This document shows positions 45,410 through 54,382 of a stretch of 64,000 nucleotides of DNA, piece by piece. This DNA is from Xylanibacter brevis ATCC 19188 (GTDB lineage: Bacteria; Bacteroidota; Bacteroidia; Bacteroidales; Bacteroidaceae). The DNA is taken from assembly GCF_000621725.1 (NCBI RefSeq), contig NZ_JHXM01000004.1, forward strand, positions 124,001 through 188,000, given 5' to 3'. The notes beneath the pieces are model-generated. The model made no database searches. It saw only the letters and a list, made by a program, of their open reading frames with translations, and had not been told where the DNA came from. The stretch's first letter is position 1; each line of letters begins with the position of its first letter. The position numbers were made by a program, and so were the translations under genes.

Positions 45410-46073
45410 TTACCCGAGTTCGTGTGTCTAATTACCCGAGTTCGTGTGTAAAAATATCCCAATTACCCGAATTCGTAGGCTATAAGCATCATAAATAGCC
45501 CTAAAACATGGTAGATTTCCCCCGAAAAACTCCTAATTCGGGTAATTAACAGGCTAAAAACTCCTAATTCGGGTAATAAGACAGAATTGGCTCCTAATTC
45601 GGGTAATTAATAGGCAAAACTACTAATTCGGGAAGATAACCCAGATACAGCTACCAATTCGGGAAGATAAAACGATGTTTAGCTGCACAAAAACGGCCAA
45701 ATGAAGACTATCTGGTAGGTATAAGCATGATAAAAAAGTCATTATCGGCTACCAATTCGGGAAGATAACTCAGATTCGGCTACCAATTCGGGAAGATAGC
45801 CCGAAAAACCTCTGTTTAAAGGGGATTTGATGTATTTTGCTATAACGAATTATATTAAATCATAAATAAAGCTTTAATAAGTAAAACAAATAAAAGTATA
45901 TGTTATATGATCGTTTGTTAACAACAAGGATGAACAGAAACTAACTGATTAACAGAATGTTACATAAATTTATCACAAAAAAAAGCAACTTATCTTCCCG
46001 AATTCGTTACTTTTACTTCCCGAAATTGTTGCCCATCTTCCCGAAATTGTTGCTTTGTTCCCGAATTCGTTAG
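45410..46073. repeat. Iteron array B: AATTCGGG-type repeats in both orientations
   Basis: Three TTACCCGA(G/A)TTCGT units lie at about 45410-45479. Seven units of the opposite orientation, CT(C/A)CTAATTCGGG or CTACCAATTCGGG followed by TAAT or AAGATA, start near 45530, 45561, 45591, 45620, 45651, 45749 and 45780, mostly at 30-base spacing. Four units in the first orientation, TTCCCGAA(T/A)T(T/C)GTT, lie at 45991-46073 at about 22-base spacing. The AT-rich stretch between 45840 and 45990 is free of repeats and could be the melting region of an origin. No gene is present here. Confidence 0.8.
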
Positions 46074-46090
46074 TCTACACTTTAAAATAA

Positions 46091-46122
46091 GTAGGCGAGA
46101 GCTTTCATCTTCTCCCGCCTAC
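46091..46122 (-). terminator. Terminator of the parA operon
   Basis: GTAGGCG (46091-46097) pairs with CGCCTAC (46116-46122) with GAG/CTC extension; read leftward it is followed by a T-rich tail. About 100 bases past the stop of the small protein gene. Confidence 0.6.
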
Positions 46123-46219
46123 ATTAAACAATCCAAGGCACAATCATGGCAACATGTATACATTAATACCAGTATACTCGTATTCATTTATACATAGCCA
46201 CATATAGACATGTATACCT

Positions 46220-46534
46220 CTACATAACATCATCAATGGCTCGCCCCTTTTTAAGCTTTATCTTTCCGTTTTTACCTTCATAAGACGCAATTCCTGCTTG
46301 CATCCAATGCTCCATGACGTTACGCACAGAAAAGCGTTCTTTATGGGCTATAGCCTGTGCTTTTTCCCACAGTTCAGGACTACAAATGAAGGAACAACGT
46401 CGATATTCATTGTTATCTTGCAACTTTTTCACTGAGCGAACATATGTTTTGTCCTTTTGAGGAGTTTGCCCCGTTTGTTCCCTCATGATGTCATCAAGAT
46501 TCACATTGACTGGTTTTATCTTTATCTTTTTCAT
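46220..46534 (-). CDS. Small putative DNA-binding partner of ParA
   Basis: Protein of 104 residues following the ParA gene. The N-terminal half is basic and probably disordered; the C-terminal part (RRCSFICSPELWEKAQAIA ... SVRNVMEHWMQAGI) fits a strand followed by two helices, the ribbon-helix-helix pattern of plasmid ParB-like or CopG-type proteins. That places it as the centromere-binding partner and autorepressor of the partition locus; inferred. The ATG at 46534 is preferred; an upstream start adds 12 residues but overlaps TGTATAC operator-like sites. It starts 50 bases after parA. Confidence 0.65.
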   Translation of the reverse strand: MKKIKIKPVNVNLDDIMREQTGQTPQKDKTYVRSVKKLQDNNEYRRCSFICSPELWEKAQAIAHKERFSVRNVMEHWMQAGIASYEGKNGKIKLKKGRAIDDVM

Positions 46535-46584
46535 GTTTTCATTTATTAATGTGTACTTGTATACATTCATACTTAACTACAATT

Positions 46585-47241
46585 CTACAATTTCTTAATC
46601 TTCTCTATAAGTGGCTTAAAGGCATTCTCTACAGCCTTCTCTTGCCAATAATCAAGAGTATTAAGCGTATTGTAGCTCTTTACGGCCACACCATGCTTAA
46701 TTCGTGGTGTTACATAGCCGATATTACCAAGAAGCTTAACGGCTTCATCACGGTCTTTCTTTACTTGTTCCCTTCTCTCATCACTAACAACGATATTATT
46801 GGGGACAAAAACCATTTTAGCAGGACATACACGCTTAAAAAGGTCACAGAAGAGCATCGTAGCATCGACAGTGTCAGTATCGTAGCCAAATGGCACTATG
46901 GCCACATCAGCAGCCTGATAGATGTACTTTAATGCGTGGTCGCTGACATTGCCAGGACAGTCAATCAGGATCCAGCCAGGAATACTCTTAAGCTTCTCCA
47001 TTAACGATTCTACCATCTCATCATCAGATGTATTGATGGATTGGATTTGCCACGGCAGTTTCTCTGTAGGATTATCCGACAAATCACGCTGACGGTGACG
47101 ATACAAAGACTGCTGGATATCAGCGTCCATAACGGCAACAGGAATGCCCTGTTGAGCCAGATAAGTGGCAAATAGCCCGCAAAGCGTGGTCTTGCCTACT
47201 CCACCCTTAATGTTGGTGAATAAAATAATACGTTTTTTCAT
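46585..47241 (-). CDS. parA: ParA-type partition ATPase
   Basis: ATPase of 218 residues with the deviant Walker A KGGVGKTT (12-19), the A'-like VMDADIQQS and the Walker B-like ILIDCPG. It moves plasmid-like DNA by forming gradients on the nucleoid together with a centromere-binding protein. No long N-terminal DNA-binding domain, so it is a small type Ib ParA. The ATG at 47241 is preferred to a start 15 codons upstream. Presence in an integrated element suggests it also exists as a circular replicating form. Confidence 0.9.
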   Translation of the reverse strand: MKKRIILFTNIKGGVGKTTLCGLFATYLAQQGIPVAVMDADIQQSLYRHRQRDLSDNPTEKLPWQIQSINTSDDEMVESLMEKLKSIPGWILIDCPGNVSDHALKYIYQAADVAIVPFGYDTDTVDATMLFCDLFKRVCPAKMVFVPNNIVVSDERREQVKKDRDEAVKLLGNIGYVTPRIKHGVAVKSYNTLNTLDYWQEKAVENAFKPLIEKIKKL

Positions 47242-47530
47242 TTTTAATTCTTTTTTTTCGTTTATAAATAAGTTATCATAATACATAAGAATACTGTCAT
47301 TAACAATCTATCCTATTATACATATTGAAAATACATTAGCAATATCCTTGGTTGCGACCAACTCCTTACTATCGTATGACAAGAGAAATGAACTCAAAAA
47401 TCCCCATATTTTTGAGGGCAATTTCTCTATTTCTAAAATTACTAAGTTATTTCTTAGTAATTTATAAATAATTTCCCAACTTTTTAACTCCTTGTAACTT
47501 CTTGTCTTACAGATATTTACAAATATGCCT

Positions 47531-47676
47531 TGCGCATTTTTTTGGGGTATTTGCGCATTTTTTTGGGGTAGTATGACCATTTTTGCGCATTTTTTTGGGG
47601 TATTTGCGCATTTTTTTGGGGTAATATGGCCATTTTTGCGCATTTTTTTGGGGTATTTGCGCATTTTTTTGGGGTA
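47531..47676. repeat. Iteron array C: six 19-base repeats in three 53-base pairs
   Basis: TGCGCATTTTTTTGGGGTA starts at 47531, 47552, 47584, 47605, 47637 and 47658: gaps of 21, 32, 21, 32, 21 bases, giving a 53-base higher-order period. The six units are essentially identical. It lies 75 bases past the stop of the putative initiator gene and is a strong candidate for its binding site and for the replication origin. Confidence 0.9.
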
Positions 47677-47750
47677 TATTTTGTATACACCTACTATTAT
47701 GAATAAAGGCTTCATTTCAACTTCCATTTGTGATATAATATTCAATACTA

Positions 47751-48830
47751 TCATTCCTTCTCTTCTTCACTATTCTTATCCTTCCGAGGAAAAAAATCTC
47801 GATTGATTTCTATATCATATACTAATTCTCCAGAGGCTCCAGAATACTCTTTGTAGCCTTTTAAAATACCAGTATATTTACTGGCAGCTATCGCATCCAA
47901 TGTTATATCCTTGCAGGCTTTGAAATTTCTGCAACTAAAACGTTCATGAGCAAGTGTATCATAAATCAATGAAGCCCTCATCTTAATCGACCTATTTCCC
48001 ATACTTCCAGCTTGTTTTAGTATGCTATCAAGTGTTATGGCATACTGGGGAGGAACCTTATTTTTATAATATTCAGATAATTTTGACGATGTCGGAAAGC
48101 AATGAATATAAGCCTTCGAAAGATTTGCAAAAAACGCCTCATGAAGTTTAACAAATGATGTGGTGGAATTCTTTCCCAACCTTATACCAAGGGATATGAG
48201 ATTGTCATACATCATAACAGTTTCCAACTTACCCGTTTTATGGTTGAGAGCCTTATAAACAAGCATCCCCCTCCATTTGTCGTTTTCAGTTTCGCCTACT
48301 GTTGGATAACCACCTAACTCGCGAAGATGTCTGAATATAAAATCAGCTTTGCTACCCGGCTTGTTTGTGTTGTATATCCTACATGCAAGAGCATAAGCAG
48401 ATGTATAAACTTTACCGAACTCGTTATCTTTTGGCATCATAAAATTGGGAGCTTTGAAATTATAGTTATTAACTACCTGTTCATTATACATTTCCAATAG
48501 TACCATAATTATAAATCTCTTTGTTTTATCAAGGACTATTTGCTCACCGCGTTGATTATACATCTCTACGGGTTTACATATTTTCTCTTCTCGAGCTAAA
48601 TCAAAATATTTTTTCTGTATTTCCGGGTCAAGTTCAGAAAAAAGACACTTAGGTTGCCTTCTGGCTCCATTAATCAAAGCATTATTGGTATATATCCCAT
48701 AATAATGCGCACGGGGAGTTTCTTCTCCCATAAGAGTCTTGGAAATAGTATTCGCAGACACTCTTCTGGGGGTAGCCGTATTATTCTTTTTTAAAGGAGT
48801 AACCATATTTGTTTCTTTTTTGCTTGACAT
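47751..48830 (-). CDS. Putative replication initiator protein
   Basis: Protein of 359 residues. I assign it by context and by a loose match of the central part to plasmid initiators with winged-helix domains: TSAYALACRIYNTNKPGSKAD..., helix-rich SFVKLHEAFFANLSKAYIHCF and a basic RNRSIKMRASLIYDTLAHE-like block (NRSIKMRASLIYDTLA). No enzyme motif is visible. It lies between iteron array C and the primase-helicase gene, 8 bases after the latter, the usual place for a Rep gene. Family membership needs a profile search to settle. Confidence 0.6.
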   Translation of the reverse strand: MSSKKETNMVTPLKKNNTATPRRVSANTISKTLMGEETPRAHYYGIYTNNALINGARRQPKCLFSELDPEIQKKYFDLAREEKICKPVEMYNQRGEQIVLDKTKRFIIMVLLEMYNEQVVNNYNFKAPNFMMPKDNEFGKVYTSAYALACRIYNTNKPGSKADFIFRHLRELGGYPTVGETENDKWRGMLVYKALNHKTGKLETVMMYDNLISLGIRLGKNSTTSFVKLHEAFFANLSKAYIHCFPTSSKLSEYYKNKVPPQYAITLDSILKQAGSMGNRSIKMRASLIYDTLAHERFSCRNFKACKDITLDAIAASKYTGILKGYKEYSGASGELVYDIEINRDFFPRKDKNSEEEKE

Positions 48831-48838
48831 CTTATTAT

Positions 48839-51463
48839 CTAAAATGGTCTATAACTTTTATTCTCTTGTGTGGCAGAAAGCTCTGTCTCAAATTCAAATT
48901 CCTGCTGGGCATCCGAGACGACATGATTACCTTCAATATGACCTGTGTTGCCGTTGATCTCAAGAATTGTTGTAATCCCAGTCATGACGGTTCTTGATTT
49001 AGTATAAACCATATAAAGTTGTCCAGGTTCTCCAAGATTGAGTCCAGGAATACGCTCCTTTATCTTTTCTGTCATCTTTCCTTCTTGGTCGTTCTTACAT
49101 CCTTCTTTACTGCTCCAAACGATTATAATCTCTCCAGACTTTCTGGCTATCCAATATGAATCTGCAATACACTGGTTGGTCAGTGCCAAAGGTGTTTGAG
49201 CCGACTGGGCATTGAGCTGTGCAGCCAACACAATAGGAATATTGTAACGCTGTGTCATAAGGTCAAGTTCAACCATAACTTCTTTCAATTCGTCAGGACG
49301 CTGATACCTGGTATTCTCTATATAAATCTCTTGAACATAATCAATAAAAATGGCTTTGATTTTAAACTGTCGCTGAGTCAAAACTGAGTTTAATATGGTC
49401 TTCAACTCACTTAGATAAGGAGTTTCAGGTTTAACAACCTTCAGCAGACGACGATGAAGAATCTCCTTAAACATAGCAACCTTCCTCTTGAAAGGAACAA
49501 TTTTATCTTTTTTCATGTATTTCGTACTACCATCGTGGAGATATTCTGCAATTGTTTGAGCATTGTTATGTCCTGAGGCCTCTCTTGTTAACTCGATGTT
49601 CGCATAAGCATTCAGAAGGGTCGCTATCGTCTGTTTTTTACTTTCCTCGTAAGGAATATAGACTACACAACCTTCCTCGCCGTTTAAGGCTTCACTAAGG
49701 GCTATATGTTGCAACACTTTACTCTTTCCATGGCCAGTGTGCGCAGCAATGGTTGTAATGCCTGGTGGTATCATTAAACGATAATTGCTTCCATACTTCT
49801 CCCCGAACACTATATCAGTCTTAAGAAGCTTATAATCATCCTTGAAACTTTCAAAGACTTCGTCGGTATCGTCGGCAAGATAATCAATACAATTACTCTT
49901 ACTTAATTCCTTACGGATATCTCCACCAAGGGAATCAATAGCCTTGAAATATTCCGGATAACCTTCTTTCTTAATGTTGTCCAGCAAACTTTGAAGTTTG
50001 CTCTCTATAAGCTCCTGCGTTTTTCTGCTTATGTTTTCAGCATCGGCGATATTTGCTTCTTCCTCTATCGCTGCTTTATTAACCTGACTACCTGTTGCTT
50101 CTTCAAATTTACGGAAGATCATATCACGTTCCAAGGGCGTGGTATAAGGAGAGTTAGCAATATCAATAGCTTGACGCATGAACTCGTCGATATTCTTCGA
50201 CGTAAGCCCACCTTCTTCAGTCTGACGTTGGATAGCCCTAATCAAAGTTTGTTCAAACAGGAAAAAAGATGCTGGTTCTGCAAACTTTATGATCTTTTGA
50301 AGTTCATCGATACTATGATACCTTAAGAACTCGTCTACATCAAGCTTTTTCCCTGACTCAGAGGGCAGAAAAGCATAGAACGCCGTTAGCCCACCATTCC
50401 GAATCTTTTTTATTGCTTTTTCTATCTTCTCATATGTTTTTTTCTGTTTTTCATCATTTTCCTCCGTGTCAAAAAGGAGCGTAATCCTTCTCACACCCTT
50501 GGCCTTTAGTTCTTCGATGACTTTCTCGCTAAAGTCAGCACCAGCAGCCGCTACAACATTTTGCAACCCAAGTACCTGAGCATGAAGAGCATCAAGTTCG
50601 CCCTCAACTAAAGTAACATCACGATCCCACTCTTTATTCCTTGTTAAATAAAGACCTCTGAAACCAAAAAGATACTGGCCTTTGGGTAGTCCATAGTTGT
50701 TATAGTATTTAGGAAGCGGTTTGCCTTCCTTGTTTAAATTTCCATTTATCTCACGGAATTTGAACCCCCGAATATTGTTACCACACATATATGGAATTGC
50801 AAGCTGGTGGGTACGTCCTACACCATAAGGAAGTGACGTTCTTTCGCCACTCTCTATAGCTTTAGCGGCAGCAGGATTGAATGACAGAAGTAACTTCTCA
50901 CTATTAATTCTGTCAGCCATTTCTGCAGATATGAAGCCGAGGCCCATATTCTTGATAAGATTAACGTCATAGCCTCTAATGTCAGTTAAATAATTGAGGA
51001 CTTCTTTGCCCTCCTTTGCGAATAAAGCTTTCTGCATGTCGCTACACAGCATCTGAATTGTATCAACACGCTTCTTATACTGCTCGTATTCCTCATTGTT
51101 AAACTGAGGCATTTCTATATCTACCTCATCACACAGCCATTTGATAGTTTCTACGAAATCCTTTCCTTTCGCATCTCGTGCATACCCCTTATATAAAAGG
51201 GCATAACCGATGAGCGAAACACCATTTCCACCGTCTGTTTCACCTACGCTATAACGATAACTGGAGTCTGTCTTGATGTAAGAGCGTTCACTTGCTCCAG
51301 ACTGAGACTCTGAGCCATCAACGTGAAATGGACTGCTCCAGCGGTAACCCTTCTTTGTCCAATTCCTCTCAGGGAAGATGGTATCCATGTTTTCGAGAAC
51401 ACGAGGAAGCAGTTCGTCGTTAATAAAATCGTATAACTCTATCATAGCTATATTGTGACTCAT
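48839..51463 (-). CDS. TOPRIM primase - DnaB-like helicase fusion
   Basis: Replication protein of 874 residues. The first ~90 residues occupy the place of a primase zinc domain but lack the CHC2 cysteines. A TOPRIM domain follows, with VEGELDALHAQ and LLFDTEEND as the acidic motifs. The C-terminal half is a RecA-like hexameric helicase: GHGKS Walker A (K580) in ITTIAAHTGHGKS, Walker B-like IFIDYVQEI, and the DnaB-type stretch VLAAQLNAQ followed by IADSYWIARKSGEIIIVW. Such fusions serve phages, plasmids and satellites that replicate independently of the host primosome. The start overlaps the upstream Xis-like gene by four bases. Confidence 0.85.
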   Translation of the reverse strand: MSHNIAMIELYDFINDELLPRVLENMDTIFPERNWTKKGYRWSSPFHVDGSESQSGASERSYIKTDSSYRYSVGETDGGNGVSLIGYALLYKGYARDAKGKDFVETIKWLCDEVDIEMPQFNNEEYEQYKKRVDTIQMLCSDMQKALFAKEGKEVLNYLTDIRGYDVNLIKNMGLGFISAEMADRINSEKLLLSFNPAAAKAIESGERTSLPYGVGRTHQLAIPYMCGNNIRGFKFREINGNLNKEGKPLPKYYNNYGLPKGQYLFGFRGLYLTRNKEWDRDVTLVEGELDALHAQVLGLQNVVAAAGADFSEKVIEELKAKGVRRITLLFDTEENDEKQKKTYEKIEKAIKKIRNGGLTAFYAFLPSESGKKLDVDEFLRYHSIDELQKIIKFAEPASFFLFEQTLIRAIQRQTEEGGLTSKNIDEFMRQAIDIANSPYTTPLERDMIFRKFEEATGSQVNKAAIEEEANIADAENISRKTQELIESKLQSLLDNIKKEGYPEYFKAIDSLGGDIRKELSKSNCIDYLADDTDEVFESFKDDYKLLKTDIVFGEKYGSNYRLMIPPGITTIAAHTGHGKSKVLQHIALSEALNGEEGCVVYIPYEESKKQTIATLLNAYANIELTREASGHNNAQTIAEYLHDGSTKYMKKDKIVPFKRKVAMFKEILHRRLLKVVKPETPYLSELKTILNSVLTQRQFKIKAIFIDYVQEIYIENTRYQRPDELKEVMVELDLMTQRYNIPIVLAAQLNAQSAQTPLALTNQCIADSYWIARKSGEIIIVWSSKEGCKNDQEGKMTEKIKERIPGLNLGEPGQLYMVYTKSRTVMTGITTILEINGNTGHIEGNHVVSDAQQEFEFETELSATQENKSYRPF

Positions 51464-51852
51464 TTAGTAAGTTTTTCAATGTCAGAACGGCGATAATAAA
51501 CACGCCTTCCTACTCTCACAGGAACCAAATAACCATTCCTCTCCCACTTCCATAGCGTAGTATGGCTTACATTGAACCCAGTCAACACATCCTTTTTCGT
51601 CAGTAAAGCCCCATCAGACTCCGGGAATAGACATGAAGAGTCCTTTTCTTTAGTCAAGGAATCTTCCATTTCTGACAATTTCAGAGCCCTTGCGAACTCC
51701 ATTATTCCGGTATCGGTCATAGTGAACGAATAATGACCAGGACTCTTTCTTATTTCAGAGACCAAGCCGCTTGCCAACAGTCTCTCTTCCATTCTTGTTT
51801 CCAACAATGGAGCACTGGTAGACTCTACGTGATTGAAATTACTTTCTTTCAT
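51460..51852 (-). CDS. Excisionase-like HTH protein
   Basis: Protein of 130 residues. The C-terminal ~50 residues form a MerR/excisionase-type winged helix: LLTKKDVLTGFNVSHTTLWK then YLVPVRVGRRVYYRRSDIEK. The N-terminal part is unassigned. Proteins of this form accompany Bacteroidetes integrases and primase genes and direct excision or regulate the operon. Its stop overlaps the ATG of the primase-helicase gene (ATGA), so translation is coupled. It is read from the promoter at 51976 to 51969. Confidence 0.8.
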   Translation of the reverse strand: MKESNFNHVESTSAPLLETRMEERLLASGLVSEIRKSPGHYSFTMTDTGIMEFARALKLSEMEDSLTKEKDSSCLFPESDGALLTKKDVLTGFNVSHTTLWKWERNGYLVPVRVGRRVYYRRSDIEKLTK

Positions 51853-51901
51853 ATTTTTCTTAATTTAAGTTTATATTTTACTTGTTATTATCTTTTTTTT
51901 G

Positions 51902-52013
51902 TACCTTTGCACCAATAAAGGCTTGATGAATTTTGCCTCAAAATCGGAACGAAGTAACATTTTCGATGCAAAGGTAATTATTTTAGGGCATTTGTAATAA
52001 TATTAGGGCATTT
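51902..52013. promoter_or_regulatory. Face-to-face promoters and TTAGGGCATTT operator repeats
   Basis: TACCTTTG occurs on the plus strand (51902-51909) and on the minus strand (51976 to 51969). The minus promoter reads the Xis/primase operon; the plus one could read the double-HTH gene with a leader of about 120 bases, and the two transcripts would overlap. TTAGGGCATTT is repeated at 51983-51993 and 52003-52013, 20 bases apart, just upstream of the minus -7 box, where a bound repressor would block that promoter. The double-HTH protein is the natural candidate. Confidence 0.6.
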
Positions 52014-52038
52014 TATGTTCTATTTTTAACGTTATTTA

Positions 52039-52845
52039 ATGATTGAAGGTGATATTGTGAAAGAAGTTCATGTAGGAGAAGCCCTGCGTTTATGGTGTAA
52101 GAAGAATAATCTTACACGGCAAAAGCTTGCTGATTTGATGAACCTTCCAAAATCAAATATTGATAGAGTTTTATCTAAGCCCTCAATTGAGACAAGTAAA
52201 CTAATAGAATTATCAAGGAAGTTAAACCATAATTTTTTTGCAGAATTCTGGTCGGAAACAAGCTACGATGATCTCGAAAAGGAGGGTGTTTTTTTAGCAA
52301 CTCCTCCACAAACAATAAACATTGGGACGATTATAAGTCTTCATCTGGCAGGAAATCACATTACGCAGAATCAATTAGCATCGTCACTTGGTGTGACACA
52401 TCCTGTTGTTAGCAAGTTACTAAAAAAGGAGTCTATCGATACAGATAAACTTGTTACGATATCAAATATTCTTAATCGTAATTTCTTTAAAGAGTTTTAT
52501 ATGCTTCATCTACCAAAAGGAACAGATTTTACTGGTTCACCAATCGTTCCTGTAGATGAAAATGAAGCATTTAATAACATATTGAAACCTATTCTCAAAA
52601 GAAATGAAGATCTTGCTGCAGAGAATGCTCGATTAAAAGACTACCTGAGAGAAGTTTATTCCAAGATGCAGAAATTCAAGGAGGACAATGGCGTTTCTAT
52701 TGAAAACTGGGACAGCCTGGTTAAGACGGAAGGTGTAGACGTCATGAAAATGGCAACCTTCTTCTTTGTGGAAGAAAATATCAAGAAAATGTTAGATGAA
52801 TCAGACCAAGCAGACTCATCCAACAAAAAAGAGAAGGACGAATAG
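52039..52845 (+). CDS. Double helix-turn-helix regulator with coiled coil
   Basis: Protein of 268 residues with two tandem XRE-like domains: KLADLMNLPKSNIDRVLSKP (~30-50) and QNQLASSLGVTHPVVSKLLK (~115-135), each followed by a KLIELSRKLNHNFF / KLVTISNILNRNFF tail, so the N-terminal 160 residues are an internal duplication. A coiled coil (NEDLAAENARLKDYLREVYS) and an acidic C-terminus follow. Two DNA-binding units in one chain suit the 20-base paired operator upstream. It is divergent from the Xis/primase operon and convergent with the integrase, with a 4-base gap between stops; likely the lysogeny-type repressor of the element. Confidence 0.82.
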   Translation: MIEGDIVKEVHVGEALRLWCKKNNLTRQKLADLMNLPKSNIDRVLSKPSIETSKLIELSRKLNHNFFAEFWSETSYDDLEKEGVFLATPPQTINIGTIISLHLAGNHITQNQLASSLGVTHPVVSKLLKKESIDTDKLVTISNILNRNFFKEFYMLHLPKGTDFTGSPIVPVDENEAFNNILKPILKRNEDLAAENARLKDYLREVYSKMQKFKEDNGVSIENWDSLVKTEGVDVMKMATFFFVEENIKKMLDESDQADSSNKKEKDE

Positions 52846-52849
52846 CCTT

Positions 52850-54373
52850 TTACCCAATAAGATCTATTACATCCTTAAGAGTTTCATCTTCGATATTGCG
52901 ATAACGCTTAAAGGCCTTGGATCCTTCAACATGACCGCTCATCTTACCTATCAAGTTGGGATCAGCAACCTTGAAGTAAGCATTGCCAATGAAAGTACGG
53001 CGAGCAAGATGACTTGAAGCGATCTCATTGATTGGTCGCAGCTCATACTCACCTGTCAGCGAATTACGCACCTCGACATTTCTGGTAATCCCAGCCATTG
53101 TGAATATCGCTTTAATGGCATCATTATATTTTTGAGCAGAAACAAAGGGGAAGAGTCTTCCTTTCTTGTCTTGACCTTTATATTTCTTTATCAGTTCAAT
53201 AGCTTTAGGATGCAGTGGAACTCTGGCCTGAATTGCCTCCTCTTGATCATCCGTTTTTTTTGGCGTGTATGCAAGTATTTTATTTTCAATGTACTGGGGA
53301 GTAAACTTCACAAGGTCACTTACTCGACATCCTATAAAACATTGAAAAACAAAAATATCTCTGCATGCTATAATGGTTTCGATTTTCACGTTTATGCTCT
53401 TACGAAAGCCATCATCCATCTCCAACCATTTCTGTTCAAGATCACAGTCTGCAATTTTATTTCTCTCCTCAATACTTATGTAATAAGGTGTACCGACCTT
53501 GGCAGTGCCAATCTTGACACCATCAAAAGGGCGATTTGAAGTCATGCCCTCTTCAACAAAGAACAGGAAGAGCGACTTCAGGCGCGTACGCATTTTGATA
53601 ATAGTATTCTCACCTCGCGCCTCTATAACATTGCGTCCTTTCTTTACTGAAGCAGGATAATCCTCAATCAATTTTGCAAATAGATTTGGATACATCTCTG
53701 ACAACTCTTTCTCATGGCGCATATATTCACTTAACTCCTCTATGTCGTCACGAGTAACGGCATCTATGGAGAAAGCATAATCCTTCCTCGCTTTATCAGT
53801 AGCTCTGACATATCCTTGATATCTGGCTATAACGCGAGATAGAACGCGAAAAGTTCTTGCATGAGACTCTGCAAGCTGATGACGACTGATATACAATTCA
53901 ACAAGATCGAAAAATGACTTATCTGTCGTCTTTATGTTATACTTTTCCGGATGATGAAACATGTCAACCACCTCTTTAAGCCATTCACTTGAAAGACCAC
54001 TCTTATCGACACTTTCAAAACGATCAAGAATGAATTTCTTCAATTTTTCAATGCGTTCAACCTGTTCACGATGGTATTTTACCTCAGGCGTTTCTAAACG
54101 CTGCTTGAAAACAATAGTACCACTCTTACGAAGCGCATAGCCATTTTTCTCAGCTTTCTCAACAGACGACGTAATAGCGTTACCAGGAACCTTTACACCT
54201 GCTTTCTCCGTTTTCTCACGATTAATATAATACTCGAAGTACTCAGGATTTACAAATATCCCACTTTTGGAATAAAGATCAAACGATGTTCCTTGAAAGA
54301 AACGCACCATGATTTCACTCCTTCCAGTTTCTTTCTGTACCTTACTCGATATTCTAAGTTCTATCTGTGCCAT
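52850..54373 (-). CDS. int: Tyrosine recombinase/integrase of the island
   Basis: Site-specific recombinase of 507 residues. The catalytic set is complete: R350 in IGCRVSD, H455-x-x-R458 in SSHLARRTF, H481 in GHVEG, and nucleophile Y491 in KRYRN. The N-terminal ~100 residues are a Bacteroidetes-type arm-binding domain, and the middle is a core-binding SAM-like domain. It lies 685 bases from attR and reads away from it. Expected to recombine the tRNA-Gln 3' end with the circular form. Confidence 0.96.
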   Translation of the reverse strand: MAQIELRISSKVQKETGRSEIMVRFFQGTSFDLYSKSGIFVNPEYFEYYINREKTEKAGVKVPGNAITSSVEKAEKNGYALRKSGTIVFKQRLETPEVKYHREQVERIEKLKKFILDRFESVDKSGLSSEWLKEVVDMFHHPEKYNIKTTDKSFFDLVELYISRHQLAESHARTFRVLSRVIARYQGYVRATDKARKDYAFSIDAVTRDDIEELSEYMRHEKELSEMYPNLFAKLIEDYPASVKKGRNVIEARGENTIIKMRTRLKSLFLFFVEEGMTSNRPFDGVKIGTAKVGTPYYISIEERNKIADCDLEQKWLEMDDGFRKSINVKIETIIACRDIFVFQCFIGCRVSDLVKFTPQYIENKILAYTPKKTDDQEEAIQARVPLHPKAIELIKKYKGQDKKGRLFPFVSAQKYNDAIKAIFTMAGITRNVEVRNSLTGEYELRPINEIASSHLARRTFIGNAYFKVADPNLIGKMSGHVEGSKAFKRYRNIEDETLKDVIDLIG

Positions 54374-54382
54374 ATCAAAAAA

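Larger units (their letters stand above)
45306..46213. repeat. Two ~55-base imperfect repeats with TGTATAC sites, flanking array B
   Basis: A segment starting near 45306 (CAGTCATGGCAACATGTATA) recurs near 46136 (CAATCATGGCAACATGTATA); both continue into further TGTATAC, TTCATT(A/T)A and ATACTTGTA-type words. Related sites (GTGTACTTGTATACATT) also lie at about 46551-46568, just upstream of the small DNA-binding protein gene. These look like operator or partition sites for that protein; the assignment is inference. Confidence 0.6.

Noticed and set aside
47308..47754. 148-codon leftward frame with repeated PKKM/PKKC motifs
   Set aside because: It is the translation of iteron array C; the repeated protein pattern comes from the DNA repeat, and no start signal or known domain supports it.
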